From Natrarchaeobius oligotrophus (GTDB taxonomy: Archaea > Halobacteriota > Halobacteria > Halobacteriales > Natrialbaceae), in the NCBI RefSeq assembly GCF_003841465.1, contig NZ_REFZ01000004.1, positions 248,001 through 312,000 of the forward strand: 64,000 nucleotides of DNA, read 5' to 3'. Positions 35,943 through 45,548 of the stretch are shown here, piece by piece (positions within the stretch are counted from its first letter, which is position 1; the number at the start of each line of letters is the position of its first letter). The notes below the pieces were generated by a model. It did no database searches and had not been told where the DNA came from. It saw only the letters and a list, made by a program, of their open reading frames with translations. A program made the translations under genes and the position numbers.

Positions 35943-36825
35943 GGACGACCCTCCACAGTCCCCCCACCGTCAGCGCGGCCCCGACGGCGGTGTTGATCGC
36001 GGGGAACCACCAGTACGCCCGCTCGATCGCGACGCTCGAGGCGGCGATCGCCGCGACGAGGGCGGGATACGCGAGCATGACGCCACCGAGCCTGTAATCG
36101 ACGCCGGCGAAGGCGGCGGCGCTCGCGAGCCAGCACGCGCCGCAGTACGCGATCGTTCGCCGTTCGCCGAGGACGGTCGCGGTCGTTCGAATCCCCGCCT
36201 CACGATCTGGTTCGACGTCGGGAATCGCGGAGAACGTGTGCATTCCCATCGCCCACAGCCAGCCGCCGACGACGGCGAGCGCCGGTGGCTGGGTTCCCGC
36301 CACCGCGGCGTAGGCTGCCGCCCCGGGAACGACGTACAGCCCGTTCGAAACCGAATCGAGTACCGGGGTCGTCTTGAACCGAGCCGGCGGGGCGCTGTAG
36401 GCCGCGCCGAGGACGAGAAACGCCAGCAGCCACGGCCACGCGATCGACGGAAGCACCGCCAGCAAGAACACGCCTGCGGCCGCACAGAGGCCGACGGCGA
36501 GCGGAACGTACCGCTGTCCGCGGTAGCGAGCTTCCCGACTCCCCTTTTTCGGATTTTCCGCGTCGATCTCCCGGTCGTAGACGTCGTTTATTCCGTAGAG
36601 AAAGACGTTCGCCGGGACGAGAAAGTACGCGAAGAGTCCGAACGTCACTGGCGTGACCAACTCGCCGGGAGCGCTCGCCGCGTAGGCGACGCCGACGAGA
36701 ACCGGGCCCGCGAGATAGAGCCAGAACCGCGGCCGCGACAGCCGCAGGAGGTACGCCAGTTCCTCCCGAACCGTCCCGTCGCCGGCTTCGCCGTCCCGCA
36801 GTAGCTGGCCGATCACGCTCGTCAC
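35935..36825 (-). CDS. lyeJ: Lycopene elongase LyeJ (UbiA-type prenyltransferase)
   Basis: The 296-aa protein is a UbiA-superfamily prenyltransferase with about eight to nine helices. The first Asp-rich motif is NDVYDREIDAENPKKGSR and the second is VEPDREAGI. In haloarchaea LyeJ adds C5 prenyl groups and hydroxyls to lycopene, producing C45 and C50 intermediates of bacterioruberin. It is coupled to crtD (4-base overlap) and cruF (8-base overlap). Confidence 0.92.
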   Translation of the reverse strand: MTSVIGQLLRDGEAGDGTVREELAYLLRLSRPRFWLYLAGPVLVGVAYAASAPGELVTPVTFGLFAYFLVPANVFLYGINDVYDREIDAENPKKGSREARYRGQRYVPLAVGLCAAAGVFLLAVLPSIAWPWLLAFLVLGAAYSAPPARFKTTPVLDSVSNGLYVVPGAAAYAAVAGTQPPALAVVGGWLWAMGMHTFSAIPDVEPDREAGIRTTATVLGERRTIAYCGACWLASAAAFAGVDYRLGGVMLAYPALVAAIAASSVAIERAYWWFPAINTAVGAALTVGGLWRVVHG

Positions 36826-38363
36826 CTCGGCTCCGGTCCGCCGCGGTCCTCGAGCACCGCTTCGGCCGTCAGTTCACCGCTGATCAGGCACATCGGCATC
36901 CCGATCCCGGGCGTGGTGTCGCCGCCGACGAAGTAGAGCCCGTCGACCGCTTTCGAGCGGTGCGGCGGCCGAAACAGCGCGGTCTGGCGGAGCGTGTGTG
37001 CGAGTCCGAGCGCCGTCCCCCGGTAGCTGTTGTACCGATTCGCGAAGTCCTCGACGCAAAAGCGCTCCTCGAGGACGATTCGATCGCGGAGCTCGACGCC
37101 GGTGTGTCGCGCCACGTCGTCGAGGATCCTTTCGCGGTAGGACTCCCGCCGTTCCGGCGTGTCCTCCAGACCGGGTGCGATCGGAACGAGGACGAACAGC
37201 GCGCTGTGTCCGTCGGGGGCGACGGTGTCGTCCGTCTCGGAGGGAACGCAGAGGTAGTAGGCCGGGTCGTCGGGCCACTGGGGGTCCTCGAAGATCTGAT
37301 CGAAGTGCGACTGCCACTCCGGCGGGAGGACGAGCGTGTGGTGGGCGAGTTCGTCGACGTCGCCCTCGACGCCGAGATAGAGCAGAAACGCCGAGGGTGC
37401 GTACGTTCGCGATTCCCAGTACTCCTCGTCGTAGCCGCGTCGGTCGGGCGCGAGCAGCTCCAGTTCCGTGTGGGCGTAGTCGGCGTTGCTGACGACAAGG
37501 TCCGGCCGAAGCGGTCCCTCCGGCGTCTCGAGCAGAAACGCTCCCGCCCTTCCCTTAATCGCCGTCACCGGCCGTCCGGTGTCGTACTCGACGCCGAGTT
37601 CCGCGCCGAGATCCGCGATCGCGTCGATTACGGCCCCGATGCCACCGTCGGGGTACCAGACGCCGAGGTTGAAGTCGACGTGGCTCATGAGGTTGTACAG
37701 CGCCGGCGTGTTCGTCGGCGAGCCGCCGAGAAACACCAGCGTGTACTGCATGATCTGCTGGAGCCTCGGATGGTCGAAGTAGTTCTCGACGTGGCCCTGC
37801 ATCGATCCGAGCAGGGACAATCCGCGCGCCTGGCGGGCGACGTTCAGGTCGACGAAATCCCGCAGCCGCGAGCGATCCTCGTAGACGAAGTGCGTCATTC
37901 CGACCTCGTAGTTTTCGCGGGACTTCTCGAGATAGCGCTCCAGAGCGTCGCCGGCACCCTCTTCGTACTCCTCGAACAGCTCTTTCGTTCGCTCCCTGTC
38001 CGGCGTGATGTCGATCCGGTCGGCTCGCGGTCCCTCGCCGGTACCGTCGGTGGGCGTTGCGTCCTCGCCGTCTTTGAAGAACAGCCTGTAGTGAGGATCG
38101 AGTCGCGTCAGCTCGTAGTAGTCGCTCGGCGTCCGATCGAAGTCGCCGAAGAACCGCTCGAAGACGTCCGGCATCAGGTACCACGACGGACCCATGTCGA
38201 AGCGAAACCCCTCGGCCTCGAGTCGGCTCGCACGACCGCCGAGTTGCTCGTTTTTCTCGACGACCCGTACGTCGGCACCCGCGTCCGCGAGATAACACGC
38301 CGTCGAGAGCCCGCCGACGCCCGCGCCGATCACGACCACGGACGTTCCGGCTAGCGATTGCAT
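36822..38363 (-). CDS. crtD: Carotenoid 3,4-desaturase CrtD (phytoene desaturase family)
   Basis: The 513-aa flavoprotein starts with the dinucleotide fold VVIGAGVGGLSTACYLADAG and VVEKNEQLGGRAS, and ends with the carotenoid desaturase signature VGGDTTPGIGMPMC. In haloarchaea it introduces the 3,4 double bonds on the way to bacterioruberin. ATTTATCA at about 38388-38395 (read leftwards) fits a leaderless start at 38363. It heads the carotenoid operon. Phytoene desaturase is an alternative, but the neighbouring lyeJ and cruF favour CrtD. Confidence 0.9.
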   Translation of the reverse strand: MQSLAGTSVVVIGAGVGGLSTACYLADAGADVRVVEKNEQLGGRASRLEAEGFRFDMGPSWYLMPDVFERFFGDFDRTPSDYYELTRLDPHYRLFFKDGEDATPTDGTGEGPRADRIDITPDRERTKELFEEYEEGAGDALERYLEKSRENYEVGMTHFVYEDRSRLRDFVDLNVARQARGLSLLGSMQGHVENYFDHPRLQQIMQYTLVFLGGSPTNTPALYNLMSHVDFNLGVWYPDGGIGAVIDAIADLGAELGVEYDTGRPVTAIKGRAGAFLLETPEGPLRPDLVVSNADYAHTELELLAPDRRGYDEEYWESRTYAPSAFLLYLGVEGDVDELAHHTLVLPPEWQSHFDQIFEDPQWPDDPAYYLCVPSETDDTVAPDGHSALFVLVPIAPGLEDTPERRESYRERILDDVARHTGVELRDRIVLEERFCVEDFANRYNSYRGTALGLAHTLRQTALFRPPHRSKAVDGLYFVGGDTTPGIGMPMCLISGELTAEAVLEDRGGPEPR

Positions 38364-38477
38364 ACACGAACGGACTGTTGGAGCGGTGATAAATGTACGT
38401 CACAACAGTGTTGGGGTCGGGGTGATCGAGCGACTCGAACGGTGCCGGCAGAATCCCGAGCCCGCCGTCCGGCGTCG

Positions 38478-40298
38478 CTATCGATCGATGCGATCCGACA
38501 GGCCGAGTCCCTCGCTCGATCCCGTTCGTAACCGCGCGTAGCAGTACGACGCGACCAGCAACGCGACACCGAGGACGAGAAACGACGCCGTCCGGGCGAC
38601 CGCCTCGAGGTCGCGCGTGTCGAACAGGAACACCTTGGCGGTGGCGAGCGCGAGCACGCCGACGCCGAGCAGCCGGAGGCCCCGAACGCCGCCCCCGAGA
38701 CCGATTCCCAGGAGCGCCAGCCCGAACAGCACCCAGGCGATTGAGATGCCGACTCCCGACAGTTCGAGCCCGAGGATCAACACGCCGAGTCCCGTCGCGG
38801 CCGCGGCGTAGCCCGCCGGAACCGTCGCCTCTTTACCGCGAACGTCGGCCGCGGGATCGGCGCGCGAGAACCACCAGGCCAACCCGTAGAAGGTCGCGAC
38901 CGCGAGCGCGAACGCAACGGGACGGCCGGTCAACGTCGCCGCCGGATCGGCCGCATCGAACGCGGGAAGATCCGTCGCGTCGACCGCCAGCAGCTTCACC
39001 ACGAGCGCGCCGGCGACGACGTGTGCGCCCACCTCGAGTGCGGGCGTGGCTCCGATCCGCGCGAGGGTGACGGCCGCACAGACCACCGCAAGGGTGCCGA
39101 CGGTCGCCGCGAACGTGCCGGCGGCCAGCACGATCCCCGCCGCGAGGAACGCGACCGCGCTCGCACCCGCCGGTCCGTCCCGCCGGATCGGCCGCCGGTC
39201 CGTGAGCAGGTACGTTCCCGCAAGCGCGGCGGCGACGGCGACGGCTCCGAGTCCCTCGACCGCGGACGTCGCGACCGCACTCCTGATAGCGATCTCGAGA
39301 AAGAGCGTCGCGAAGCCGGCGTTTGCGACGGTCAGGACGGCGGCCTGGGTGCGGAACGATCGATCGAACGTCGCGTCCGACTCACCGGTGCTCGCAGCCG
39401 CCCGGAGAACGTAGCCGCCGACCAGGTACGTCGCGAACGCCGCCGCGCCGGCCCCGCCGATCGCCACCGCTGACGGCTCGAGATCGACGAGCCACAGAAA
39501 CAGGACGCCGTAGGTGGCAAACGCACTCGAGACGACCAGGCGGCTCCACGGGCGGATCGTCGCGATGGCCGCGATCCCGCCGGCGAGCAACAGGACGTAG
39601 ACGGGTGTCACCGCGACCGTCGCCGCGTCGGTGCTCAGCGTCGCGGTGACGTACCCGAGCAAGAACGCCTCGCCGGCGACCAGCGGCGCGCCGTCGCGGA
39701 TCGACGCGCCCGCGGTGACCGTAACGAGCAGCGTCAGCGCGAGGAGGACGGCCCACAGCGGCGTTCCGATCGCTTCCCGGTAGCTTTCGAATCCGTAGGC
39801 GGCGTACGTGCTGAAGTACGCGATCGCCAGGCCCGCGCCGGCGGCGATGCGTCCCCACCGGACGCGTCCACGTCGGACCGCGGCGTACCGCCCGCCACCG
39901 AACAGCGCCAGCCCCGCGAGCGCGCCGACGGCGACGCGGCCGGCCGGTCCGAGCAATCCGATCTCGATCGCGAGCCGGACGAAAAAGACCGCGCCGACGA
40001 CGAGCGCGAGCGCACCCACGAGCCCGAGCCACCGAACCCCGAGTACGGACTCCAGGTCGCGGTCGGCGGCCGACGCCTCCGGGGGTTCCTGGGATTCCGC
40101 GGCTCCCGCCTCGTCCGTCGGCGACGGTTCCGCGTCCGCGTCGATTCCGTCGGTCGCGGACGCGCCTTCCGTCGGCTCGTCCGCCGGTACCGAATCGTCC
40201 TCGGTGAGCCTCTCTTCGATCGTCTCGAGTCGACGGTGGAGGGCGTCGACCTCCGTGCGAAGCCGTTCGACCTCGCGCTGGAGATCCTCGTCGTTCAT
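38478..40298 (-). CDS. DUF2339 family multi-pass membrane protein
   Basis: I favour ATG 40298 because TTATGA at about 40325-40331 is well placed; an ATG at 40328 is possible. The roughly 606-aa protein begins with a coiled-coil (EDLQREVERLRTEVDALHRRLETIEERL), then an acidic Ser/Glu/Ala linker (about 45-90), then around 16 hydrophobic helices. The segment LGVRWLGLVGALALVVGAVFFVRLAIE is the DUF2339 start in shortened form W-L-x-x-x-G. The family is widespread and uncharacterised. Confidence 0.82.
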   Translation of the reverse strand: MNDEDLQREVERLRTEVDALHRRLETIEERLTEDDSVPADEPTEGASATDGIDADAEPSPTDEAGAAESQEPPEASAADRDLESVLGVRWLGLVGALALVVGAVFFVRLAIEIGLLGPAGRVAVGALAGLALFGGGRYAAVRRGRVRWGRIAAGAGLAIAYFSTYAAYGFESYREAIGTPLWAVLLALTLLVTVTAGASIRDGAPLVAGEAFLLGYVTATLSTDAATVAVTPVYVLLLAGGIAAIATIRPWSRLVVSSAFATYGVLFLWLVDLEPSAVAIGGAGAAAFATYLVGGYVLRAAASTGESDATFDRSFRTQAAVLTVANAGFATLFLEIAIRSAVATSAVEGLGAVAVAAALAGTYLLTDRRPIRRDGPAGASAVAFLAAGIVLAAGTFAATVGTLAVVCAAVTLARIGATPALEVGAHVVAGALVVKLLAVDATDLPAFDAADPAATLTGRPVAFALAVATFYGLAWWFSRADPAADVRGKEATVPAGYAAAATGLGVLILGLELSGVGISIAWVLFGLALLGIGLGGGVRGLRLLGVGVLALATAKVFLFDTRDLEAVARTASFLVLGVALLVASYCYARLRTGSSEGLGLSDRIDR

Positions 40299-40589
40299 CT
40301 CGTCTAACACGTTCGACCGCCTCCTCATAAGTCACGGGGTGGGGAATCGTCCCATCCGGACGCGGCGTCGACGGTAACCGATTCGGTCGGCGCGGGGTGA
40401 CGACGTTCGCCCGGTTTCGCCCACCTGTCCTACCGCAAACGCGTTGTTTCCGGATCGACTCGCGTCGTCGGCCGGCTTCCTAATTTAGTATAGCAATTAT
40501 TGATTTATGAACTGTCGTCGGAGCGCGTTCCACGAATCGAACGGAGAGTGCAGCCGCTACGAGCGCGGTTCTCGAGAGAAGTCAGAATT

Positions 40590-40874
40590 TTAGTCGATGT
40601 GGCCTTCGCGCCGGAGCTGATCCGCGTCCTGGCCGGTGTAGCGCCACTCGATGGTGGCTTTTTCGTCCTGCCAGTCCCAGGGTTCCGCGACGACGACGTC
40701 GTCCTGTTCGATCCAGGTGCGGTATTTCATCCGGCCGGGAATGCGGCCGAGACGCTCCTCGCCGTCCTCACAGCGGAGGCGAACGTGGTTGCCTCCGAGG
40801 TGTTCGGTTACGACGGCGAATACTTCATCGCTGTTGGGCATACGGAGATTCCGTCGCCCGGATTCTTCTGTCAC
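40590..40874 (-). CDS. eif1A: Translation initiation factor aIF1A
   Basis: The 94-aa protein is an S1-like OB-fold factor. [19 protein letters not shown] and [12 protein letters not shown] are typical of archaeal and eukaryotic eIF1A. It binds the 30S A site and supports start selection. GTTTAAAT at about 40897-40904 gives a leaderless start at 40874. Confidence 0.96.
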   Translation of the reverse strand: MTEESGRRNLRMPNSDEVFAVVTEHLGGNHVRLRCEDGEERLGRIPGRMKYRTWIEQDDVVVAEPWDWQDEKATIEWRYTGQDADQLRREGHID

Positions 40875-41059
40875 ACCCTCACTACGCGCGGCGGACGTTT
40901 AAATCATCGGAGAGATGCGGTAGCGTTTGACGTGACTCCCACTCGGAACTCCCGAAAAACGCTGGAGATGGCTCGAAACCGCCAAATACGCCGATCTCTC
41001 GAGCGGTCCGCCAACCTCGTCACGGCGGAACTGCCGTTCGACGCCGCGCGATGGGGGCC

Positions 41060-41572
41060 CTACAGCCGGCGATCCGAATCGGGGTTTTCGAGTTCCCAGA
41101 GGAGTTCGGGGAGGAACGCCTCGAGGTTGTCGATCACCCGCCGCTCGCTGACGTTCAGGCCGTCGCAGTGGTCGTGGGCCGACTCCCGCACGTCGACGTG
41201 GAGGTCGCCGCCCTCGAGCCAGACGCCGAGGGGGAACACGGAACACCGGGTGGGCTTCCAGTCCTCCTCGAGGTGAAGCGTACACAGGCCGTCCTCGCGG
41301 AGAAAGGCGCAGGCGTGACCGTCGTCGCCGACGTGATCGTCCCGCGCTTTCTCCTCGCGCGTGACGAACTTCTCGCCTCGGAAGTCGGTCGTCGTCTCCG
41401 CGAGGTTCGCCCGCCGGGCGAGTTCGAGGAGATCCCGATCGTAGAGCAACACGCCGTGGTGACAGCACCAGGTGCAGTCGTCGACGCACTCGAACGTGAG
41501 GTCGGGATCGAACTCGACGACGGCCTCGCGACCGGGATGTACCTCGACCCGCCGCGTCGCATCTGCGCTCAC
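41060..41572 (-). CDS. YkgJ family cysteine cluster protein
   Basis: The 170-aa protein has the cysteine-cluster pattern CVDDCTWCC, CAFLREDGLC, KPTRCSVFPLG and HDHC, which in this family is thought to bind a metal or iron-sulfur cluster. The function is unknown. It is monocistronic between aIF1A and the halocyanin gene. Confidence 0.85.
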   Translation of the reverse strand: MSADATRRVEVHPGREAVVEFDPDLTFECVDDCTWCCHHGVLLYDRDLLELARRANLAETTTDFRGEKFVTREEKARDDHVGDDGHACAFLREDGLCTLHLEEDWKPTRCSVFPLGVWLEGGDLHVDVRESAHDHCDGLNVSERRVIDNLEAFLPELLWELENPDSDRRL

Positions 41573-41669
41573 GGCCGTCCGAACGGCGCGCGCCGGGAAG
41601 TGCCTTTCTGCTCGAAGCGGCGGATCGATCCGCTCGAGGTGGAAGGCCGAAGACGACGGGTCAGGGCGA

Positions 41670-42218
41670 CTACACGACCTCGAGTTCGCCGTACATGAAC
41701 CCGGCGTGGGGCGAGCAGTAGTACGGTTGCGTGCCGACGTCCTCTGCGGTCCACTCGAACGTCTCTCCCTCGCTGGCGATCGTCTCGTCGAAGGTCTCCC
41801 CGCCGCCGCTTCTGTCGTCGATCGAGTCCGTCGACGTCACCGTGTGGAAGACGCCGTCGGCGTTGACCCACCGGACGGTCGTCCCCGCGTCGATCCGGAC
41901 GTACTGCGGATCGAAGACGAATGCCGGCTCGTCGTCCTCGCCCTCCCGCGTTTCGATCTCGACGACGTCCTCGCCGGTCAGGTCGACGAACTCCTCGTCG
42001 GCGTCGTCGTCCACCCCCTGGTCGGTCTCGTCGTCGCCCGAGGCGTCGGTCGTTTCGTCGCCGTCGGTTCCGTCCCCATCGCTCTCGACGTCCTCGGCCG
42101 CTTCGTCGTTTCGGTCGTCGTCCTCGCCGAGACAGCCGGCGAGCGTCGAAAGCGCGGCGACGCTCGCCGCCCCCGCGCCGGCGAGCACGCGACGTCGACT
42201 CGATCGTCGTTGCGACAT
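41670..42218 (-). CDS. Halocyanin/plastocyanin-like type 1 copper lipoprotein
   Basis: ATG 42218 starts a Tat signal (SRRRVLAGAGAAS) with lipobox LAGC. A long Asp/Glu-rich linker (about residues 35-90) leads to a cupredoxin domain whose copper ligands are visible: His in VFHTVTS, then C-S-P-H-A-G-F-M (Cys, His, Met). It would carry single electrons on the outer face of the membrane. The start codon lies two bases after the stop of the His-rich lipoprotein gene, so the two are co-expressed and may interact. Confidence 0.9.
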   Translation of the reverse strand: MSQRRSSRRRVLAGAGAASVAALSTLAGCLGEDDDRNDEAAEDVESDGDGTDGDETTDASGDDETDQGVDDDADEEFVDLTGEDVVEIETREGEDDEPAFVFDPQYVRIDAGTTVRWVNADGVFHTVTSTDSIDDRSGGGETFDETIASEGETFEWTAEDVGTQPYYCSPHAGFMYGELEVV

Positions 42219-42220
42219 CG

Positions 42221-43339
42221 CTACTCCGGCGGCGTCGGCATGAACTCGCGATCGACGCCGACCTCGACGTCCCCCCACGGCATCTCGAGGGGGCGAACGG
42301 CGTGGTGGACGAGCCAGAAGCCGTGCTGGTCCGGATCCTGGCCGCCGTGGCCGGCTTCCCAGCCGTCGGCCTCCCAGAGGTGGAAGTGGGTGAAGTCGTC
42401 GTGTTGTCCCGCGGGGACGTCGTCAGCGTCGAACTGACCGCGGACGCCGATCCCGAAGTAGATCAGTTCGTTGGCCTCCTCGGGATTTGGCTCGTCCCAG
42501 TGCAGGAACATCAGTACGTCCTCGGTGACGAACTTCCAGACGTGGGAGGGCGTGTACCCGTTTGCCTCCTGCTGATCCTCGTTCGTCCACTCGTCGTCGA
42601 AGATCTCGAGGAGTTCGTCGCGGTCGTCGTCAGAGAGGTCTCCTTCCCCGCCGTCGGGGGCGTTCCAGCCGGCGTCGTGGCCGTCGCTTCCCTCCTCCGG
42701 CGGCGTCGGCATGAACTCGTAGTCGACCCTGGCGTCGATCGACTCGTCGTGGAACGGGTACTGGATCTCGCGGACCGCGATGTGGGTCAGCCAGTACCCC
42801 TCGTCTCCGGTTTCGCCGCCGTGTCCGCCCTCCCAGCTGTCGGCCGTGTGCTGGTGGAAGTGCGTGAACTCCTCGTCCGGCTGGCTCTCTTCGGTGAACA
42901 GTCCCTTCCGACCGATCGTGATGTAATCGAGCGCGGTCGCTTCTTCGGGGTTCGGCTCGTCGAAGTGCAACCCGATCAGCGTCTCGTCGCTGACCCACTT
43001 CCAGACGTGACGCGGCGTGTAACTTCCGTTTTCGCCGTCGATTTCGTGTTGCGCTTCGTTCATCGGCTGATCGTCGAACGCGGCGACGAGCGCCCCGATG
43101 TCGTCGGCCGAGAGCGACTCGCCGGCCGGTCCGGGCTCGAGGCTCGACAGCTCTTCTGTGCTATCGTCCTCGTCTCCGTCCGTCGTTTCGTCGGCGTCGT
43201 CGCCGTTCTCGTCGTCCGTCCCGTCGTCTGCCGCGGCCTCGTCGTCTCCGAGACAGCCGGCGACCGCGAGCGCTCCGCTCGCGCCGAGGACCTGTATCAC
43301 TCGCCTGCGATCTACCGTTCGCGATGGATCGATGGTCAT
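42221..43339 (-). CDS. Tat lipoprotein with two tandem His-rich domains
   Basis: The 372-aa protein has a Tat signal (DRRRVIQVLGASG), lipobox VAGC and an acidic linker. It then has two copies of a roughly 125-residue domain (about 105-235 and 245-372). Both copies keep Y-T-P-x-H-V-W-K, LHxDEPNPEEA, FTHFH, GHGG and end in FMPTPPE. The conserved histidines (HVWK, LH, THFH, GHGG, H-x-AVR) suggest metal or haem binding. The domain is not one I can name. It is upstream of and coupled to the halocyanin gene. Confidence 0.75.
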   Translation of the reverse strand: MTIDPSRTVDRRRVIQVLGASGALAVAGCLGDDEAAADDGTDDENGDDADETTDGDEDDSTEELSSLEPGPAGESLSADDIGALVAAFDDQPMNEAQHEIDGENGSYTPRHVWKWVSDETLIGLHFDEPNPEEATALDYITIGRKGLFTEESQPDEEFTHFHQHTADSWEGGHGGETGDEGYWLTHIAVREIQYPFHDESIDARVDYEFMPTPPEEGSDGHDAGWNAPDGGEGDLSDDDRDELLEIFDDEWTNEDQQEANGYTPSHVWKFVTEDVLMFLHWDEPNPEEANELIYFGIGVRGQFDADDVPAGQHDDFTHFHLWEADGWEAGHGGQDPDQHGFWLVHHAVRPLEMPWGDVEVGVDREFMPTPPE

Positions 43340-43457
43340 ACACGCGAACGGACGTTCGAGTACCGGTTGGCCCTATGGTGGTCGTGTGTCACTCGCGCCA
43401 GAGCCCGATGTACTTTTGTACTGCGTTCGTCCGACCGCACGGTGTCGGCAGTTCGAC

Positions 43458-45029
43458 TCAACGCCAGGGTCGCCGAATCGACGTCGTAGACGTCCGATCG
43501 AACCGGTCGGCGAGTACAGTGTACAGCCCGCCCAGAACTCCTCCCCAGAGGACGTGCGACACGAGCCCCGGTCCGGTGAGGTTGGGGACCACCGCCTGGA
43601 CGCCGACCGCGGTGAGCCAGGCCGGCATGACGACTCCGGCCGCGACGAGCCAGAGGACGACTCCCCACGCGATTCCGAGTCCGGTTCGAGCGGCCACGCC
43701 GTGATACCGCCTCGCCGCCGGGCGGACGGTACCGGCGGCAAAGACCAGACCGAAGACGACGCTGTGGAACAGGTGGGTGATCCATCCGACCACCGCATTG
43801 TCGACGCCGTAGAGCGCACCGATAACCGGAAGCAGACCCTGTGCATACTGGAGGTACAACCCCATCGCCAGACCGGCGACGATCGACGCGACAGCTGCGG
43901 CTCCGAGTCGATTCCCGTCGATTCCAAGCGCCGATCCCGATTCGGTAGTCTCCGGGGCACGAGGGAGGGTGATGGTTATCGTCGTTCCGCCTTCGGTTTC
44001 GACCGCGATCGATCCCTCGTACCGTTCGACGAGGAGACGAACGCGCTGGAGGCCGAATCCCGCCGTCGGATCGTCGTACTCGGGGAGACGTCCCGACTCG
44101 AGCAAGTCGTGCTGGCGCGCTGGAAGCCCCGCGCCGGCGTCGGAGATGCGAAGTTCGGCGACGGAACCGGCGGCTCCGACGGTCACCGAGACGGACGATC
44201 GGTCCCCGGTCGGCGAGTCCGCTCCGGAAGCAACGACAGCCCGTTCGCGTCCGTGGACCAGGGCGTTCTCGAGTAGCTCTCGAACGACGATCGCGATCCG
44301 TTCGTCCGCGAGCACGTCGACGGACTCGAGGTCGCTCTCGACGGAGGAATCGTCGTACTCGGAGAGGACCGCTTTCGTGGCGGTGGTAAGATCGACGCGA
44401 CCCAGCGGCGATTCGTCCGCCGCCGCGAGGTCGCCGACATCTTCGACGGTCGTCTCGATTCGGTCGGCGGCTTCCCGGATTGCGTCGACGCTTTCGGAGC
44501 TCGTGTGCGTTACGAGCAGGTCCGAGTAGCCTCGAACGACCGTCGCACTGTTCAACACCTCGTGGCGAAGGATGCGGTTGATCAGTACCGCGCGGTCGGC
44601 CTGTCGTTCGATCTCCTCCCGTCGTCGGCGACTCGCAGCCGAGCGGTCGCCGATCACTGCTCCGCCGACCGCACCGCCGAGCAGGACGTTCGCCACGAGC
44701 ACGTTCGACTCGAGAACCGTCGTTGGCGAGCCGCTGCGAAACACCGCTTCTGCGGCGGTCAGTCCGAGAACGACCGCCATCGCGGCCGTCCCGAGGTAGG
44801 TCCACGTCGCGACGGTTCGAACGTACGTCCGGCGAAAGCTGCCTATGGCGAGTGCAACGCCGAAGACGGTGATTCCGAGTCCGATCACCAGCGACACTGC
44901 CCCGGCGACGAGAAACGGAACCACCGCGTCCGCGTCGACGGTTTCGGCGACGATCAGTCGCGTCAACCCGAATCCCAGCGCCGCGACGAGAATCCCCGCG
45001 AGTTCGATCTCGCTGCTCCGGCGAACCAT
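43458..45029 (-). CDS. Histidine kinase with N- and C-terminal membrane domains
   Basis: The 523-aa protein has four N-terminal helices (about 8-125), a HisKA region with the phospho-acceptor in ILRHEVLN, a HATPase domain (N box ELLENALVHG, G1 DAGAGLP, G2 GFGLQRVRLLVE, about 240-355) and then an additional four-helix membrane domain (about 375-510). The C-terminal part resembles small haloarchaeal membrane proteins of the DUF6789 type. CTTTTTGTAG about 27 bases upstream fits a leaderless start at 45029. No response regulator is adjacent; the HTH protein at 45108 is a possible partner. Confidence 0.85.
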   Translation of the reverse strand: MVRRSSEIELAGILVAALGFGLTRLIVAETVDADAVVPFLVAGAVSLVIGLGITVFGVALAIGSFRRTYVRTVATWTYLGTAAMAVVLGLTAAEAVFRSGSPTTVLESNVLVANVLLGGAVGGAVIGDRSAASRRRREEIERQADRAVLINRILRHEVLNSATVVRGYSDLLVTHTSSESVDAIREAADRIETTVEDVGDLAAADESPLGRVDLTTATKAVLSEYDDSSVESDLESVDVLADERIAIVVRELLENALVHGRERAVVASGADSPTGDRSSVSVTVGAAGSVAELRISDAGAGLPARQHDLLESGRLPEYDDPTAGFGLQRVRLLVERYEGSIAVETEGGTTITITLPRAPETTESGSALGIDGNRLGAAAVASIVAGLAMGLYLQYAQGLLPVIGALYGVDNAVVGWITHLFHSVVFGLVFAAGTVRPAARRYHGVAARTGLGIAWGVVLWLVAAGVVMPAWLTAVGVQAVVPNLTGPGLVSHVLWGGVLGGLYTVLADRFDRTSTTSIRRPWR

Positions 45030-45107
45030 ATCACTCCGTTAAAACCGTACTACAAAAAGTTGCCTCTCGATACGGTTCCCGTTTCGAGCGCTTTCGGGAC
45101 GCGATGC

Positions 45108-45479
45108 CTACGGCTGGAACTCGTCGATCCGTTCGTGAACCGTCTCCGCCCATTCGTCGACCGCCTCGTGCATCAACTCGTGTACGTCGGCCACTGGAAC
45201 CGCGAAGTACTGATAGACGTATCCGCCTCCCTCGAGCAGTCGACGCTCTCGCGTCACCAGTTCCTTCTCACACAGCGTCGACAGCGATCGGTTTACGGTA
45301 CTCCGGTCGCGTTCCAGGTCGGCGGCGAGTTCCGATACCGTACTTCCCTGGAGTTCGTATAATCGGAGGAACGTTCTGGTTTCGTGGGACTGTATTCCGA
45401 AGACGCACTCCATGATCCGTTCGAACGCCGGATCGTCGACGAGCATGAGTGCTTCCATGGCGTGCTCGCGTTCGACCAT
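45108..45479 (-). CDS. Small winged-HTH transcriptional regulator
   Basis: The 123-aa protein has a MarR/TrmB-like winged helix (SELAADLERDRSTVNRSLSTLCEKELVTRE) and a C-terminal helix rich in Glu. A TAGCTAAG box (read leftwards) near 45505-45512 is compatible with a start at 45479. It is upstream of and on the same strand as the histidine kinase gene. Confidence 0.8.
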   Translation of the reverse strand: MVEREHAMEALMLVDDPAFERIMECVFGIQSHETRTFLRLYELQGSTVSELAADLERDRSTVNRSLSTLCEKELVTRERRLLEGGGYVYQYFAVPVADVHELMHEAVDEWAETVHERIDEFQP

Positions 45480-45548
45480 GCGGAATCGTTCGGCTGCCGT
45501 CCTCTTAGCTATGGGTCACGTCGCACTCGCGCCGGATCGACCTCGTCG

